Shown: positions 1-7,188, numbered from the stretch's first letter. The stretch: DNA of 8,070 nucleotides from Acidobacteriota bacterium (GCA_013140935.1 JABFSD010000285.1:1-8070); one strand, 5' to 3'. The notes: generated by a model not told the origin, from the sequence alone. Numbers and translations are program-made.

Positions 1-434
1 CTGATGTAAGGACCGAAAGAAAAGGCGCAAAAGACGATGTCGTTTTCGGTGACGCCGACGCCGCGATAAACCGCCGCCCAGCACCGCATAAACGCAACCC
101 AATCTTCTGCCGTATCCAGCCAACGCAACGCGCGCCCCGTCGTACCAGACGTTTGGTGCAAATAACGGTAACGTGCCAGCGGATAAGTCAGCAGCCGTCC
201 ATAAAGCGGATGATTGATTTGTTCAGCAGCGAGTTCGCTTTTGGTGGTGAATGGCAGCCGCGTCAGGTCAGTGAGATCAGAGGGCGAAAGTCCGGCCTGA
301 TGAAACTTCTCTTGATAAAACTGATTTGTTGTCAGTTCGCTTAACAAAGCGCGAAGCCGCTCGCGTTGCCACGCCCGCAATTGCTGGCGTGGCGCGAAAT
401 GCCATTGATCGAATTCAGGTGCGGTTTCAGTCAT
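1..434 (-). CDS. PaaK/CapK-like adenylate-forming enzyme, N-terminal part (runs off left edge)
   Basis: The first 144 residues of a member of the phenylacetate-CoA ligase (PaaK) branch of the adenylate-forming superfamily; the C-terminal part lies beyond base 1. Seen: an N-terminal helical stretch rich in Arg/Leu, the PaaK-type segment LPFTTKSEL at residues 60-68, and the P-loop-like nucleotide-binding motif TSGTTG at 95-100. Family members activate a carboxylic acid as acyl-AMP and usually pass it to CoA; relatives called CapK occur in capsule and exopolysaccharide clusters. The start is fixed by an in-frame TAG four codons upstream; no good ribosome-binding site is visible. It lies 62 bp downstream of wecB on the same strand, so co-transcription is likely and a surface-polysaccharide role is favoured over aromatic catabolism. 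The substrate cannot be told from this fragment. It has no counterpart in the supplied ORF list because it is truncated. Confidence 0.85.
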   Translation of the reverse strand, partial: MTETAPEFDQWHFAPRQQLRAWQRERLRALLSELTTNQFYQEKFHQAGLSPSDLTDLTRLPFTTKSELAAEQINHPLYGRLLTYPLARYRYLHQTSGTTGRALRWLDTAEDWVAFMRCWAAVYRGVGVTENDIVFCAFSFGPYI

Positions 435-496
435 TCGCTTTGTCTAAAATATGGATGCAATCAACTCACTCATAGACCGCCGCTGGTGCGCTTCGG

Positions 497-1606
497 TTAC
501 GAGAACAATGCTTTCACGATGCGTTCGCTCGCGTGGCCGTCGCCGTAAGGATTGACGGCGCGCGACATCCGTTCGTATTCCGCCGGGTCATCCAGCAAAC
601 GTGAAGTTTCAGCGACGATCACGCTTCGATCGGTTCCCACCAGCTTGACCGTACCCGCCGCCACGCCTTCAGGTCGTTCAGTAACTTCGCGCAACACGAG
701 TACGGGTTTGCCCAGGCTGGGCGCTTCTTCCTGCAAGCCGCCGGAATCGGTCAGTACCAAAACACATTGTTTGAGCAATTGCACGAGCGGCAGATATTCA
801 ACAGGCGGCAGCAGGGAAAAGTTCGAGATGTGTTGCAGCGATTCATAAACGACGCTTTGTACGTTGGGATTGAGATGGACCGGATAGACGAATTGCACGT
901 CAGCATAACGCGCGGCCAGCTCAGCCAGCGCCGCGCAGATGGCCTGTAACGGTGCGCCGAAATTTTCGCGGCGATGCGCGGTGACCAATACCAATCGTTT
1001 ATCGCGCGGCACGGCAGCGAGTTCGCCACTCGCCCAGTCGTAAGCCCCATTATCTTGACGCTGGGCGACGTCAAGCAGCGCGTCAATGACTGTGTTACCT
1101 GTGACTACGATGCTTTCAGCCGCGATGCCTTCGCGTAAGAGATTGGCGCGCGCCGGTTCGGTCGGCGCGCAATGCAAATCAGCCGTGACGCTTACCAAGC
1201 GGCGGTTCACTTCTTCGGGGAAAGGGTGCAGCTTGTCCCATGTGCGCAGACCGGCTTCGACGTGTGCGACTTTGGTTTGCTGATAGAACGCCGCCAACGC
1301 CGCGATCATTGCCGTCGTCGTATCGCCTTGCACGATGACCCAGTCGGGATTTTCTATTTGCAAGACTTCGTCGAGTTTGATGAGTGCGTTGGCTGAAAGC
1401 TGCGCGAGCGATTGATTGGGCTGCATCACATTCAAATCGTAATCAGGCCGCAACGCGAACAGTTCCAGCACCTGATCGAGCATCAGGCGATGTTGGGCGG
1501 TGACACATACGCGACTAGTGATGTGCGGATGTTGTGCGAGTGCTTTAACGACGGGCGCGAGCTTGATGGCTTCGGGACGCGTGCCGAATATGGTTAGGAC
1601 TTTCAT
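497..1606 (-). CDS. wecB: UDP-N-acetylglucosamine 2-epimerase (non-hydrolysing)
   Basis: Cytoplasmic enzyme interconverting UDP-GlcNAc and UDP-ManNAc, which supplies ManNAc-type sugars for capsule, O-antigen, enterobacterial-common-antigen-like or teichoic-acid polymers. At 369 residues it has full family length. Visible signatures are GTRPEAIKLAP at 8-18, QGDTTT at 93-98, HVEAGLRT at 115-122, PFPEEVNRR at 128-136, the HRREN motif at 211-215 and DSGGLQEEAP from 287. The residues equivalent to the catalytic set of the E. coli enzyme are present: Asp95, Glu117, Glu131 and His211. It begins a minus-strand pair with the CapK-like gene, consistent with a polysaccharide locus extending left. No Shine-Dalgarno sequence precedes the ATG, and a candidate promoter sits so close that the mRNA may be leaderless. 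The gene diverges from the serine hydrolase gene across 64 bp. The family call is secure; the polymer it serves is unknown. Confidence 0.96.
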   Translation of the reverse strand: MKVLTIFGTRPEAIKLAPVVKALAQHPHITSRVCVTAQHRLMLDQVLELFALRPDYDLNVMQPNQSLAQLSANALIKLDEVLQIENPDWVIVQGDTTTAMIAALAAFYQQTKVAHVEAGLRTWDKLHPFPEEVNRRLVSVTADLHCAPTEPARANLLREGIAAESIVVTGNTVIDALLDVAQRQDNGAYDWASGELAAVPRDKRLVLVTAHRRENFGAPLQAICAALAELAARYADVQFVYPVHLNPNVQSVVYESLQHISNFSLLPPVEYLPLVQLLKQCVLVLTDSGGLQEEAPSLGKPVLVLREVTERPEGVAAGTVKLVGTDRSVIVAETSRLLDDPAEYERMSRAVNPYGDGHASERIVKALFS

Positions 1607-1614
1607 CGCGGATG

Positions 1615-1643
1615 GATATAAATTGGCGTTGGGTGCGAGTCAA
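1615..1643 (-). promoter_or_regulatory. Candidate promoter of wecB, possibly giving a leaderless mRNA
   Basis: On the minus strand, TTGACT (1638-1643, 5 of 6 matches to the -35 consensus) is followed after 17 bp by TATATC (1615-1620, 4 of 6 to the -10 consensus). Transcription would begin about 7 bases beyond the -10 box, near 1608, only about two bases before the wecB ATG. This agrees with the absence of any Shine-Dalgarno sequence there. Found by eye; no start-site data. Confidence 0.4.
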
Positions 1644-1670
1644 CTTTAACGATTTACTGAGGCACAGCTT

Positions 1671-3581
1671 ATGCGAAAACTTTTCATCTCGATTGCGACC
1701 TTGTGTTTGGTTGCGACGGCGGGTTACGCGCAAACCGCAAACCCACTCGACGCGCGCGTCAAAGCAGCTATCGCCGATTTCAAAGGCCAGGTTTGGATTC
1801 ACGCCAAAAATCTCGACAGCGGTGCAATCTATAGCCTCAACGGCGATCAGCGGGTGCGCACGGCGAGTACGATCAAGTTGCCGATTATGGTGGCGGCCTT
1901 CGGGCTGGTCGCTGACGGCAAACTCAAATGGACGGATGAACTCACTCTGACCGAAGCCAAAAAGGTTTCAGGCGCAGGGATTCTCTTCGAGTTTCACGAC
2001 GGCTTGAAAATTACGTTGCGCGACGCCGTGCATTTGATGATTACCATCAGCGACAACACCGCGACGAATTTGGTTTTAGACGCCGTGACCGCCGACGAAG
2101 TCAACGTGCGCATGGATGCGCTCGGTTTCAAGAACCTGCGTTCGTTGCGCAAAATCGGCGGCGGCGGCGAAAGCAAAGCCTTTAGCGATGCGCTCAATAA
2201 ACGTGCGGACGGTTCGACGTATGGCATCGGAATGAGTACGCCGCAAGAGATGGTCGCGCTGCTCGAAAAGCTCGAACGCGGCGAGCTCGTTTCGCCCGAA
2301 GCGTCGAAAGAAATGATCGCCATCCTCAAGCGCCAGCAATTCCACGATGGTGCCGGACGCAATCTTGGACGCCGGCTCAAAGGCGTCACCATTGCCAACA
2401 AGACCGGTGCACTCGATGCGCTGCGTTCTGACATAGGCATTCTTTATTCACCACGCGGACGCATCGTCTATGCCCTCACGACCGATTACATGCCTGAGAT
2501 TGATTGGTCGCCTGACAATCCGGGCTTGTTGCTGTTGTCGCGTCTGTCTGAATTGCTGCTCGATGGGCTAAGCACGCCGCTCGAAACCAAACCTGTTGCG
2601 CCGAAGCAGGAAGGCGAGCCAACGGCGCTCGATAAAAAACGATTCGACGCCATCGAAGGCCGCTTTCACGATGCACTGGGCACTTACGCCGAACTTTTGC
2701 TCGCCAATCAATTGATCGCGCAAGGCCAACTCGTGCAACCGCTTTTTTCCGTCACGCAAACGGAAGCCAAGCTGCAAGCCGCTCTCGCGCAATTGCCCGA
2801 AGCCGACGCGCGCCGCGCCACGTTCCAACGCGAAACGGAATTCATTCGCCAGGCCGCTGCGCAAGGCGCGCAACAATTGCTTGCCAGCAGCGACAAGCAA
2901 CTCAGTCAAGTGAGGCATACGGCGCGCGAATTCGCCGAAGCCAAAGCGGGTGACGTGCAATTGACGTTTGCCGACGGCACGGCACTGCCGGTTTCGGTCA
3001 AGACCGACAAGTCGAATAAAGTCGCCGTCGCCGAAGGCCAGACGCCCGACCTGTTTAACAAATGGGCGGCGCGCTATTTCAAGGTAACGCGCACGGAATA
3101 TGATAAATTGATTAGTGAATTGGGTTTTGCCTCAGAGGCTGAGTTGAAAGCGAATTACCTGAACGTCGCGCGGCTCGTGGCCGAAATCCTGCTGCGCAAA
3201 CTCGCGCTGGCTGATGGCGCGATTAACGATTTTCGCCGCGCGCGCGTGACGAATTTGGCCGCCGCGCAACACCTGTTCAAACAACTGCGCCATTATCAAC
3301 ACGGCAACGACGGCAGCCGCGTCATCATCTTTGACCGCGTAGACGGCGAAGTGAAATGGGCTTCGCGGCTCGATGCGATTGATCTCGACGCGCTGACGGC
3401 TGAACGCATTTCGTTCCTGCCCGCCCGCCCCCGCAACGGCCACGCAACGGTGTCGGAATTCGGCCTCAAAATTGATAAACAAACGGTCGTCACGTTTCAG
3501 ATCAAACACCGACGCGGCAAGGCGAAAGGCACCGCGCGCCAGTATGAATTTTCAGATCTTACGACGCGGCTGAGTTTATAA
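1671..3581 (+). CDS. Exported class A beta-lactamase-like serine hydrolase with a long, unidentified C-terminal domain
   Basis: A 636-residue protein with a Sec signal peptide (residues 1-20, cleavage expected after GYA), so it should act in the periplasm or outside the cell. Residues about 25-300 are a serine beta-lactamase/PBP-type fold with the nucleophile motif STIK (66-69), SDN (127-129) and KTG (244-246). The ExxLN motif carrying the deacylating Glu of true class A beta-lactamases is not evident; the place just before the STP segment reads YGIG. It may therefore be a penicillin-binding or peptidase-like hydrolase rather than a resistance enzyme. A Pro/Glu-rich linker (about 302-318) leads to about 320 further residues: helical at 320-425, then GDVQLTF...LPVSVK (427-444), which faintly resembles a PD-(D/E)xK nuclease core, then a basic C-terminus. 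I do not recognise this half. Typical class A enzymes have under 320 residues. The start is set by GAGG at 1659-1662, eight bases upstream, and an in-frame TAA at 1647-1649. Confidence 0.88.
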   Translation: MRKLFISIATLCLVATAGYAQTANPLDARVKAAIADFKGQVWIHAKNLDSGAIYSLNGDQRVRTASTIKLPIMVAAFGLVADGKLKWTDELTLTEAKKVSGAGILFEFHDGLKITLRDAVHLMITISDNTATNLVLDAVTADEVNVRMDALGFKNLRSLRKIGGGGESKAFSDALNKRADGSTYGIGMSTPQEMVALLEKLERGELVSPEASKEMIAILKRQQFHDGAGRNLGRRLKGVTIANKTGALDALRSDIGILYSPRGRIVYALTTDYMPEIDWSPDNPGLLLLSRLSELLLDGLSTPLETKPVAPKQEGEPTALDKKRFDAIEGRFHDALGTYAELLLANQLIAQGQLVQPLFSVTQTEAKLQAALAQLPEADARRATFQRETEFIRQAAAQGAQQLLASSDKQLSQVRHTAREFAEAKAGDVQLTFADGTALPVSVKTDKSNKVAVAEGQTPDLFNKWAARYFKVTRTEYDKLISELGFASEAELKANYLNVARLVAEILLRKLALADGAINDFRRARVTNLAAAQHLFKQLRHYQHGNDGSRVIIFDRVDGEVKWASRLDAIDLDALTAERISFLPARPRNGHATVSEFGLKIDKQTVVTFQIKHRRGKAKGTARQYEFSDLTTRLSL

Positions 3582-3733
3582 ATCAGCCCACCACCACCTC
3601 TCTTTGGCTTCTCCTTTCAGCAACGGAACCAACGACACCAACGACGCCAACGACATTTGCTATTCGTGCGTTCGTCGCCCACTATCCCGCATCATCTTTA
3701 TTTCAACGACGGCCTGATTAATATCCATATTTC
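3582..3733. other. 152-bp intergenic region with no gene
   Basis: Lies between two genes on the plus strand. It holds a short tandem repeat (listed separately) and C-rich, pyrimidine-biased sequence. I see no hairpin with a T-run that would count as an intrinsic terminator for the serine hydrolase gene, and no convincing -35/-10 pair for the radical SAM gene. Either transcript boundary could be here without a recognisable signal. Confidence 0.5.
3628..3654 (+). repeat. Three tandem copies of a 9-bp unit (RCCAACGAC)
   Basis: The unit ACCAACGAC occurs at 3628-3636 and 3637-3645, followed by GCCAACGAC at 3646-3654. The copies are perfect apart from the first base of the third. It is non-coding and lies about 80 bp upstream of the radical SAM start. 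It could be replication slippage in a simple sequence or a small array of protein-binding sites; the sequence does not decide. Confidence 0.7.
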
Positions 3734-4714
3734 ATGAAAAAATCTGACATCATCAAAGCCTGGGGGCGCATCCTCACCGGTCATTACCCCTCGCTTTCCA
3801 TCGAAATCACCCGTGAATGCCCGCTGCGTTGTCCGGGCTGTTATGCCTATGAACCGGAACATCTCGGCGAAGCCGGGCCGTTGCGTACGCTGTCTGATTT
3901 CAAAGGCGACGAACTGATTGAAGGTGTGCTGGCGCTGGTGCGTAAGCATCGTCCTTTGCACGTCTCGCTCGTCGGTGGCGAGCCACTCGTGCGCTTTCGT
4001 GAATTGAACGTTCTGTTGCCGCAACTCAGCGCGATGGGCATCGGCGTGCAACTTGTGACCAGCGCCGTCAGGCAAATTCCGCCGGAATGGGCGGCGATTG
4101 AGAATTTGCATCTCGCGGTTTCGATTGACGGCTTGCAACCCGACCACGACCTGCGCCGCAAGCCTGCGACTTACGACAAGATTCTCGAAAACATCAAAGG
4201 CCAACACGTCACCGTGCATTGCACGATTACGCGGCAACAAGTGGGCAAGCTTAATTACTTCCGCGATTTTCTCGCCTTTTGGACGCCGCGCGCCGAAGTC
4301 AAAAAAGTCTGGTTCAGCATCTTCACGCCGCAAATCGGTGCTGAGCCGGAAGAGTTGCTGACGCCCGCCGAACGCGCCTACGTGCTGTCTGAACTTTCCG
4401 CCTTGCGTGCCGATTTTCCCAAACTTGAGTTGCCGCAACCGGTCATCAATGGATACGCCAACCCGCCGCAATCGCCCAGCGAATGCATCTTTTCGCGTAC
4501 GACGATCAATTACACCGCCGACCTGAAAAGCAAAATCAGCCCCTGCCAATTCGGCGGCACACCTGATTGCTCGCAATGCGGCTGCTTCGCTTCAGCGGGC
4601 TTGGCCGCGATTGGCAATCACAAGTTGTTTGGCTTTGTCCCGGTGAGTTCGATCTTTTTCGCTTCGTCAGCGATTGGGCAAAAGAGTGCGGCTCTGTTTC
4701 AACCGCAGGAATAA
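3734..4714 (+). CDS. Radical SAM protein with C-terminal auxiliary cysteine cluster
   Basis: A 326-residue cytoplasmic radical S-adenosylmethionine enzyme. The [4Fe-4S]-binding CxxxCxxC motif is at Cys29, Cys33 and Cys36; the SAM-binding GGEP motif is at 81-84; SIDG at 130-133 is another core-strand motif of the superfamily. After the barrel come Cys251, Cys271, Cys279, Cys282 and Cys284, arranged C-x19-C-x7-C-x2-C-x-C. This resembles the SPASM/twitch-type or HpnH-like extensions that bind a second Fe-S cluster or shape the active site. No precursor-peptide gene or partner enzyme is adjacent, so a peptide-maturation role has no support here, and the reaction and substrate are unknown. The ATG is fixed by an in-frame TAA five codons upstream. 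No Shine-Dalgarno sequence is visible in ATCCATATTTC just before it. The gene converges on the oxidoreductase gene across 67 bp. Superfamily is certain, subfamily is not. Confidence 0.9.
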   Translation: MKKSDIIKAWGRILTGHYPSLSIEITRECPLRCPGCYAYEPEHLGEAGPLRTLSDFKGDELIEGVLALVRKHRPLHVSLVGGEPLVRFRELNVLLPQLSAMGIGVQLVTSAVRQIPPEWAAIENLHLAVSIDGLQPDHDLRRKPATYDKILENIKGQHVTVHCTITRQQVGKLNYFRDFLAFWTPRAEVKKVWFSIFTPQIGAEPEELLTPAERAYVLSELSALRADFPKLELPQPVINGYANPPQSPSECIFSRTTINYTADLKSKISPCQFGGTPDCSQCGCFASAGLAAIGNHKLFGFVPVSSIFFASSAIGQKSAALFQPQE

Positions 4715-4781
4715 GGCAGGTCCCAGGATTCTCTCTCGCTGGCGTTGAAGATGCTGAGTATTTCCAATTCCAGGCCGAATC
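4715..4781. other. 67-bp convergent intergenic region
   Basis: The stop codons of the radical SAM gene (plus) and the oxidoreductase gene (minus) face each other here. A bidirectional terminator would be expected, but I could not find a stable inverted repeat followed by a T-run on either strand. Rho-dependent or otherwise unrecognisable termination is likely. Confidence 0.5.
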
Positions 4782-6002
4782 TTACCCTTCCACCCGCGCC
4801 GTCTGCGCATTCCATTTCACCTTCCGTTCCTGCCGCAGCGCCAGATTGCCGATGTGACAGGCGCGCGCGCATTCGACTGCCACGCGAATATTGGCCGCAG
4901 GTGTTTGGCGGCTCTTGATGCAATCGAGCCAGTTGCGGAGGTGCGCCGTCGTACCGTCCGCCCGCGAGCGAATCGTGATCGAAGGTTTGATGCCACCAGC
5001 GTTGACATCAGGTTCGCCGCCTTCGGGATGAATTGTCAGCACGTTGCGGTCGAGTTTCATCGTCGCTTTGGTGCCGCGCAATTCGAGGCCGCCGTCGTCT
5101 ACGGCGGAATGCATTTGGCCGAGATAGGTCGCGGTGAAATTTTTTGGATAGTCCAACACGCAAGTGAGCGTGTCGGGGCATTCGAGGTCTTTGAGCAAAT
5201 AACGCTGCCCCGTCGCCATCGCGCTCGTGGGTGTGGGCGAGCCGGTATACCAATGGACGACATCAATCCAGTGCGACATCAGGTCGGTGAGCGCGCCGCC
5301 ACCAAAATCCCAAAACCAGCGCCACGTGCGATATTTGAGCGGCGTCACTTCCTGCGCAGGTGCATTGCCCAGCCAAGCCTTTTGATCGAGCTTGGCGAAA
5401 TTGACCTCTTTCGGAAGCTGCCGCGAATAATAGTTTTGATACCACCACATCCGCACCGCCGTGATGTCGCCGAGCGTGCCGTTGTCTACGAGTTGTTTGC
5501 CGAGGATGAAATGTTCCCAACTGCGTTGTTGCGTACCCGTTTGCACGACGCGCTTACTGGCTTCGACGACTTGAATGAGCGCCGCGCCTTCTTCGATTTT
5601 GTGGGTGACGGGCTTTTCGCAATAAACGTCCTTGCCCGCATTCACCGCATCGGTCGTCATCTTGACGTGCCAGTGATCGGGGCTGCCGATGATGACGGCG
5701 TCTACGTTTTTGTCATCGAGCAGCGCGCGATAGTCGCTGTATTGTTTGGCTTCGGGCGCATGTTCCATTGCATCGCCCATCCGTGGCGAATAGACATCGC
5801 AAATCGCTGTGAAGGTTGCGTCAGCGTTTTTCTTGGCGTTGCCCATTAAGCTGCGGCAACGTCCACCCGTACCCATCGCGCCGAGACGAATGCGCTCATT
5901 CGCACCCAACACGTTGGAATAAGAAAGTGCCGTCGTGATGGTTACGCCGGTAGCAGACGTTTTCAAAAAGTTGCGGCGCGTGAGCGATGTCGCGTTTTTC
6001 AT
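4782..6002 (-). CDS. Tat-exported Gfo/Idh/MocA-family oxidoreductase
   Basis: A 406-residue NAD(P)-dependent oxidoreductase of the glucose-fructose oxidoreductase/inositol dehydrogenase/MocA family. A twin-arginine signal opens it, with TRRNFLK at residues 8-14 followed by a weakly hydrophobic stretch, so it is probably folded with cofactor and moved to the periplasm. The Rossmann motif GAMGTGG is at 41-47. The CEKP motif (128-131) carries the conserved Lys130, and the C-terminal domain has FGGGALTDLMSHWID (233-247) with Asp240 and His244 in the usual DxxxH catalytic arrangement. Substrates in the family are sugars, inositols or related polyols; the one here is unknown. It begins 8 bp after the stop codon of the VWFA gene on the same strand and has no Shine-Dalgarno of its own, which suggests translational coupling in one operon. 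Length is normal and no key residue is missing. Confidence 0.95.
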   Translation of the reverse strand: MKNATSLTRRNFLKTSATGVTITTALSYSNVLGANERIRLGAMGTGGRCRSLMGNAKKNADATFTAICDVYSPRMGDAMEHAPEAKQYSDYRALLDDKNVDAVIIGSPDHWHVKMTTDAVNAGKDVYCEKPVTHKIEEGAALIQVVEASKRVVQTGTQQRSWEHFILGKQLVDNGTLGDITAVRMWWYQNYYSRQLPKEVNFAKLDQKAWLGNAPAQEVTPLKYRTWRWFWDFGGGALTDLMSHWIDVVHWYTGSPTPTSAMATGQRYLLKDLECPDTLTCVLDYPKNFTATYLGQMHSAVDDGGLELRGTKATMKLDRNVLTIHPEGGEPDVNAGGIKPSITIRSRADGTTAHLRNWLDCIKSRQTPAANIRVAVECARACHIGNLALRQERKVKWNAQTARVEG

Positions 6003-6010
6003 AGTTTCGA

Positions 6011-7120
6011 TTACGGTTGCGGTTTTTCTTTGCGCGCGTAATAGCCCTGGCGAGTACGCGCGATGAGCTTGCGATTGTCTTTGGATTTCACGTCAACGCT
6101 GACGCGACGGAAGGTGCCGTCTTTGTTCGGATTGGTCGGCGAATAACTCACGACGTATTGCGTGCGTAAGTCTTTGGCAATTTGTTTAGCGATGTCGGCC
6201 ATTTCGCTGATGTCTTTGGGGAAAAACGCACGACCGCCGGAATCTTCGGCGATGCGTTGCAACAATTCTTTGGCGCGTTTCGAGCCGTTCTTGCCGAACA
6301 GGCTGCCCGCGCCTTCATCTTCGTCAATGAAGCCGACGAGATAAACCTGCACTTCGTCTTCCTTGATGGCTTCGAGAACTTCTTTTTCTTTGACGACGGA
6401 ATTTTTCTCTACGCCGTCAGAAATCACGACGATAGCGCGGCGACGATTTTTGGCTTTTTCCTGCGCGTAATCCGCCGTGGCGATGATCGCATCGAGCAAG
6501 GCCGTACCGCTGCTCGTGAAAAGTTCGCCCATCGCGTCTTCGAGTTCGCGCTTGTCTTGCGTGAAATCCTGCACGAGTTCCGGTTCGGCTTTGAATTGCG
6601 CGACGAAACCTTCATCGTCTTTTTGCATGGAGCGAATCAGATTCAGTCCCGCGTCGGTCACGGTTTGTAGCTTTGACCGCATGCTCCCCGACGTATCAAT
6701 CACGAGGCCGAAACTCAGCGGGACTTCCCTGCGGTCTACGGCATCAATTTCCTGTTTGATCTTGTCTTCAAAGACGGCGAAGTTTTCTTTGGTCAGGTTG
6801 GTGACCGGCGCGCTGGATTGGTCAATGACAAAAACGTCTAACTCAACCAGATCGGTGTCAATTTTGACGACTTGAGAAGGATCGGTTTCATCCGGCTTAG
6901 GGTCTTGCTTAACAACGGAATCCTGTCGGTTGTCGCGGCGCTTGTCCTCTTTTTTCTTCTCGTCTTTCTTTTGTGGTTGCTGCGGTTGCGTTTGCGGCGC
7001 ACTCGGCGCGGGGCTTTGCTGTGCCGCCGTGACCAGGAATCCCGAAACGGCCAGCGCCAACAGCGCGACCCCAAATACGAAAGAAGCTACGAAAAAGCGT
7101 TGGTGTGATTGGTGAAGCAT
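6011..7120 (-). CDS. Exported VWFA-domain protein, acidobacterial VWFA-related type
   Basis: A 369-residue protein with a hydrophobic N-terminal signal or anchor (about 9-30, possible cleavage after TAA at 31-33), so the rest lies outside the cytoplasm. Residues 34-83 form a low-complexity linker, first Gln/Pro-rich then a dense run of Lys/Glu/Asp/Arg. A short beta-rich segment (about 84-132), typical of acidobacterial VWFA-related proteins, precedes the VWFA fold. The fold has a complete metal-ion-dependent adhesion site: DTSGS with Asp142, Ser144 and Ser146, then Thr206 and Asp235 of SDG. Such domains bind a divalent metal and mediate protein-protein contacts; the ligand is unknown. The start is supported by AAGGGAG five bases upstream. 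It is first in an operon with the Tat oxidoreductase, 8 bp away, and has a strong-looking promoter. The family assignment rests on overall pattern; the MIDAS is seen directly. Confidence 0.93.
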   Translation of the reverse strand: MLHQSHQRFFVASFVFGVALLALAVSGFLVTAAQQSPAPSAPQTQPQQPQKKDEKKKEDKRRDNRQDSVVKQDPKPDETDPSQVVKIDTDLVELDVFVIDQSSAPVTNLTKENFAVFEDKIKQEIDAVDRREVPLSFGLVIDTSGSMRSKLQTVTDAGLNLIRSMQKDDEGFVAQFKAEPELVQDFTQDKRELEDAMGELFTSSGTALLDAIIATADYAQEKAKNRRRAIVVISDGVEKNSVVKEKEVLEAIKEDEVQVYLVGFIDEDEGAGSLFGKNGSKRAKELLQRIAEDSGGRAFFPKDISEMADIAKQIAKDLRTQYVVSYSPTNPNKDGTFRRVSVDVKSKDNRKLIARTRQGYYARKEKPQP

Positions 7121-7125
7121 AACGG

Positions 7126-7132
7126 CTCCCTT
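7126..7132 (-). promoter_or_regulatory. Ribosome-binding site of the VWFA gene
   Basis: AAGGGAG on the minus strand, five bases before the ATG at 7120. It is among the best Shine-Dalgarno matches in the window, while several other genes here have none, so this operon may be translated comparatively well. Confidence 0.7.
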
Positions 7133-7167
7133 GTGAAAATTGATGTAGAAGGGGGTTGTGTTGGACT

Positions 7168-7182
7168 CGTCCTCACAGGACG
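7168..7182. other. Perfect 6-bp inverted repeat at the predicted mRNA 5' end
   Basis: CGTCCT (7168-7173), a CAC loop, then AGGACG (7177-7182): a perfect stem of six pairs, five of them or fewer broken by any single change. It falls 7 bp beyond the -10 box of the VWFA promoter, so the transcript would start at or next to its outer end. It could act as a small operator overlapping the start site or as a 5' stem-loop protecting the mRNA. It is not followed by a T-run, so it does not look like a terminator. Confidence 0.45.
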
Positions 7183-7188
7183 CTGGGC

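Noticed and set aside
445..474. Tiny minus-strand frame of nine codons (MSELIASIF) just before and in frame with the CapK-like gene
   Set aside because: It could be an upstream leader peptide, but such a short frame is expected by chance and no control motif is visible.
153..548. Two short plus-strand frames (63 and 60 residues) at the left end
   Set aside because: They lie opposite the CapK-like gene and the end of wecB, whose motifs are clear on the minus strand.
1994..2440. 148-residue minus-strand frame inside the serine hydrolase gene
   Set aside because: Ser/Arg/Pro-rich shadow overlapping the SDN-to-KTG region of a real gene; no start signal of its own.
3698..4576. 292-residue open frame on the minus strand opposite the radical SAM gene
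   Set aside because: It overlaps a gene with clear catalytic motifs over nearly its full length, has no recognisable domain and an Arg/Phe/Gln-rich composition typical of an antisense shadow in GC-rich DNA.
4854..5849. 331-residue open frame on the plus strand opposite the oxidoreductase gene
   Set aside because: Antisense shadow of a well-supported Gfo/Idh/MocA gene; its Arg/His/Phe/Ala-rich product matches no family I know.
6182..6875. Plus-strand frames of 162 and 132 residues opposite the VWFA gene
   Set aside because: Shadows of a coding frame with a complete metal-binding site; no independent motifs or start signals.
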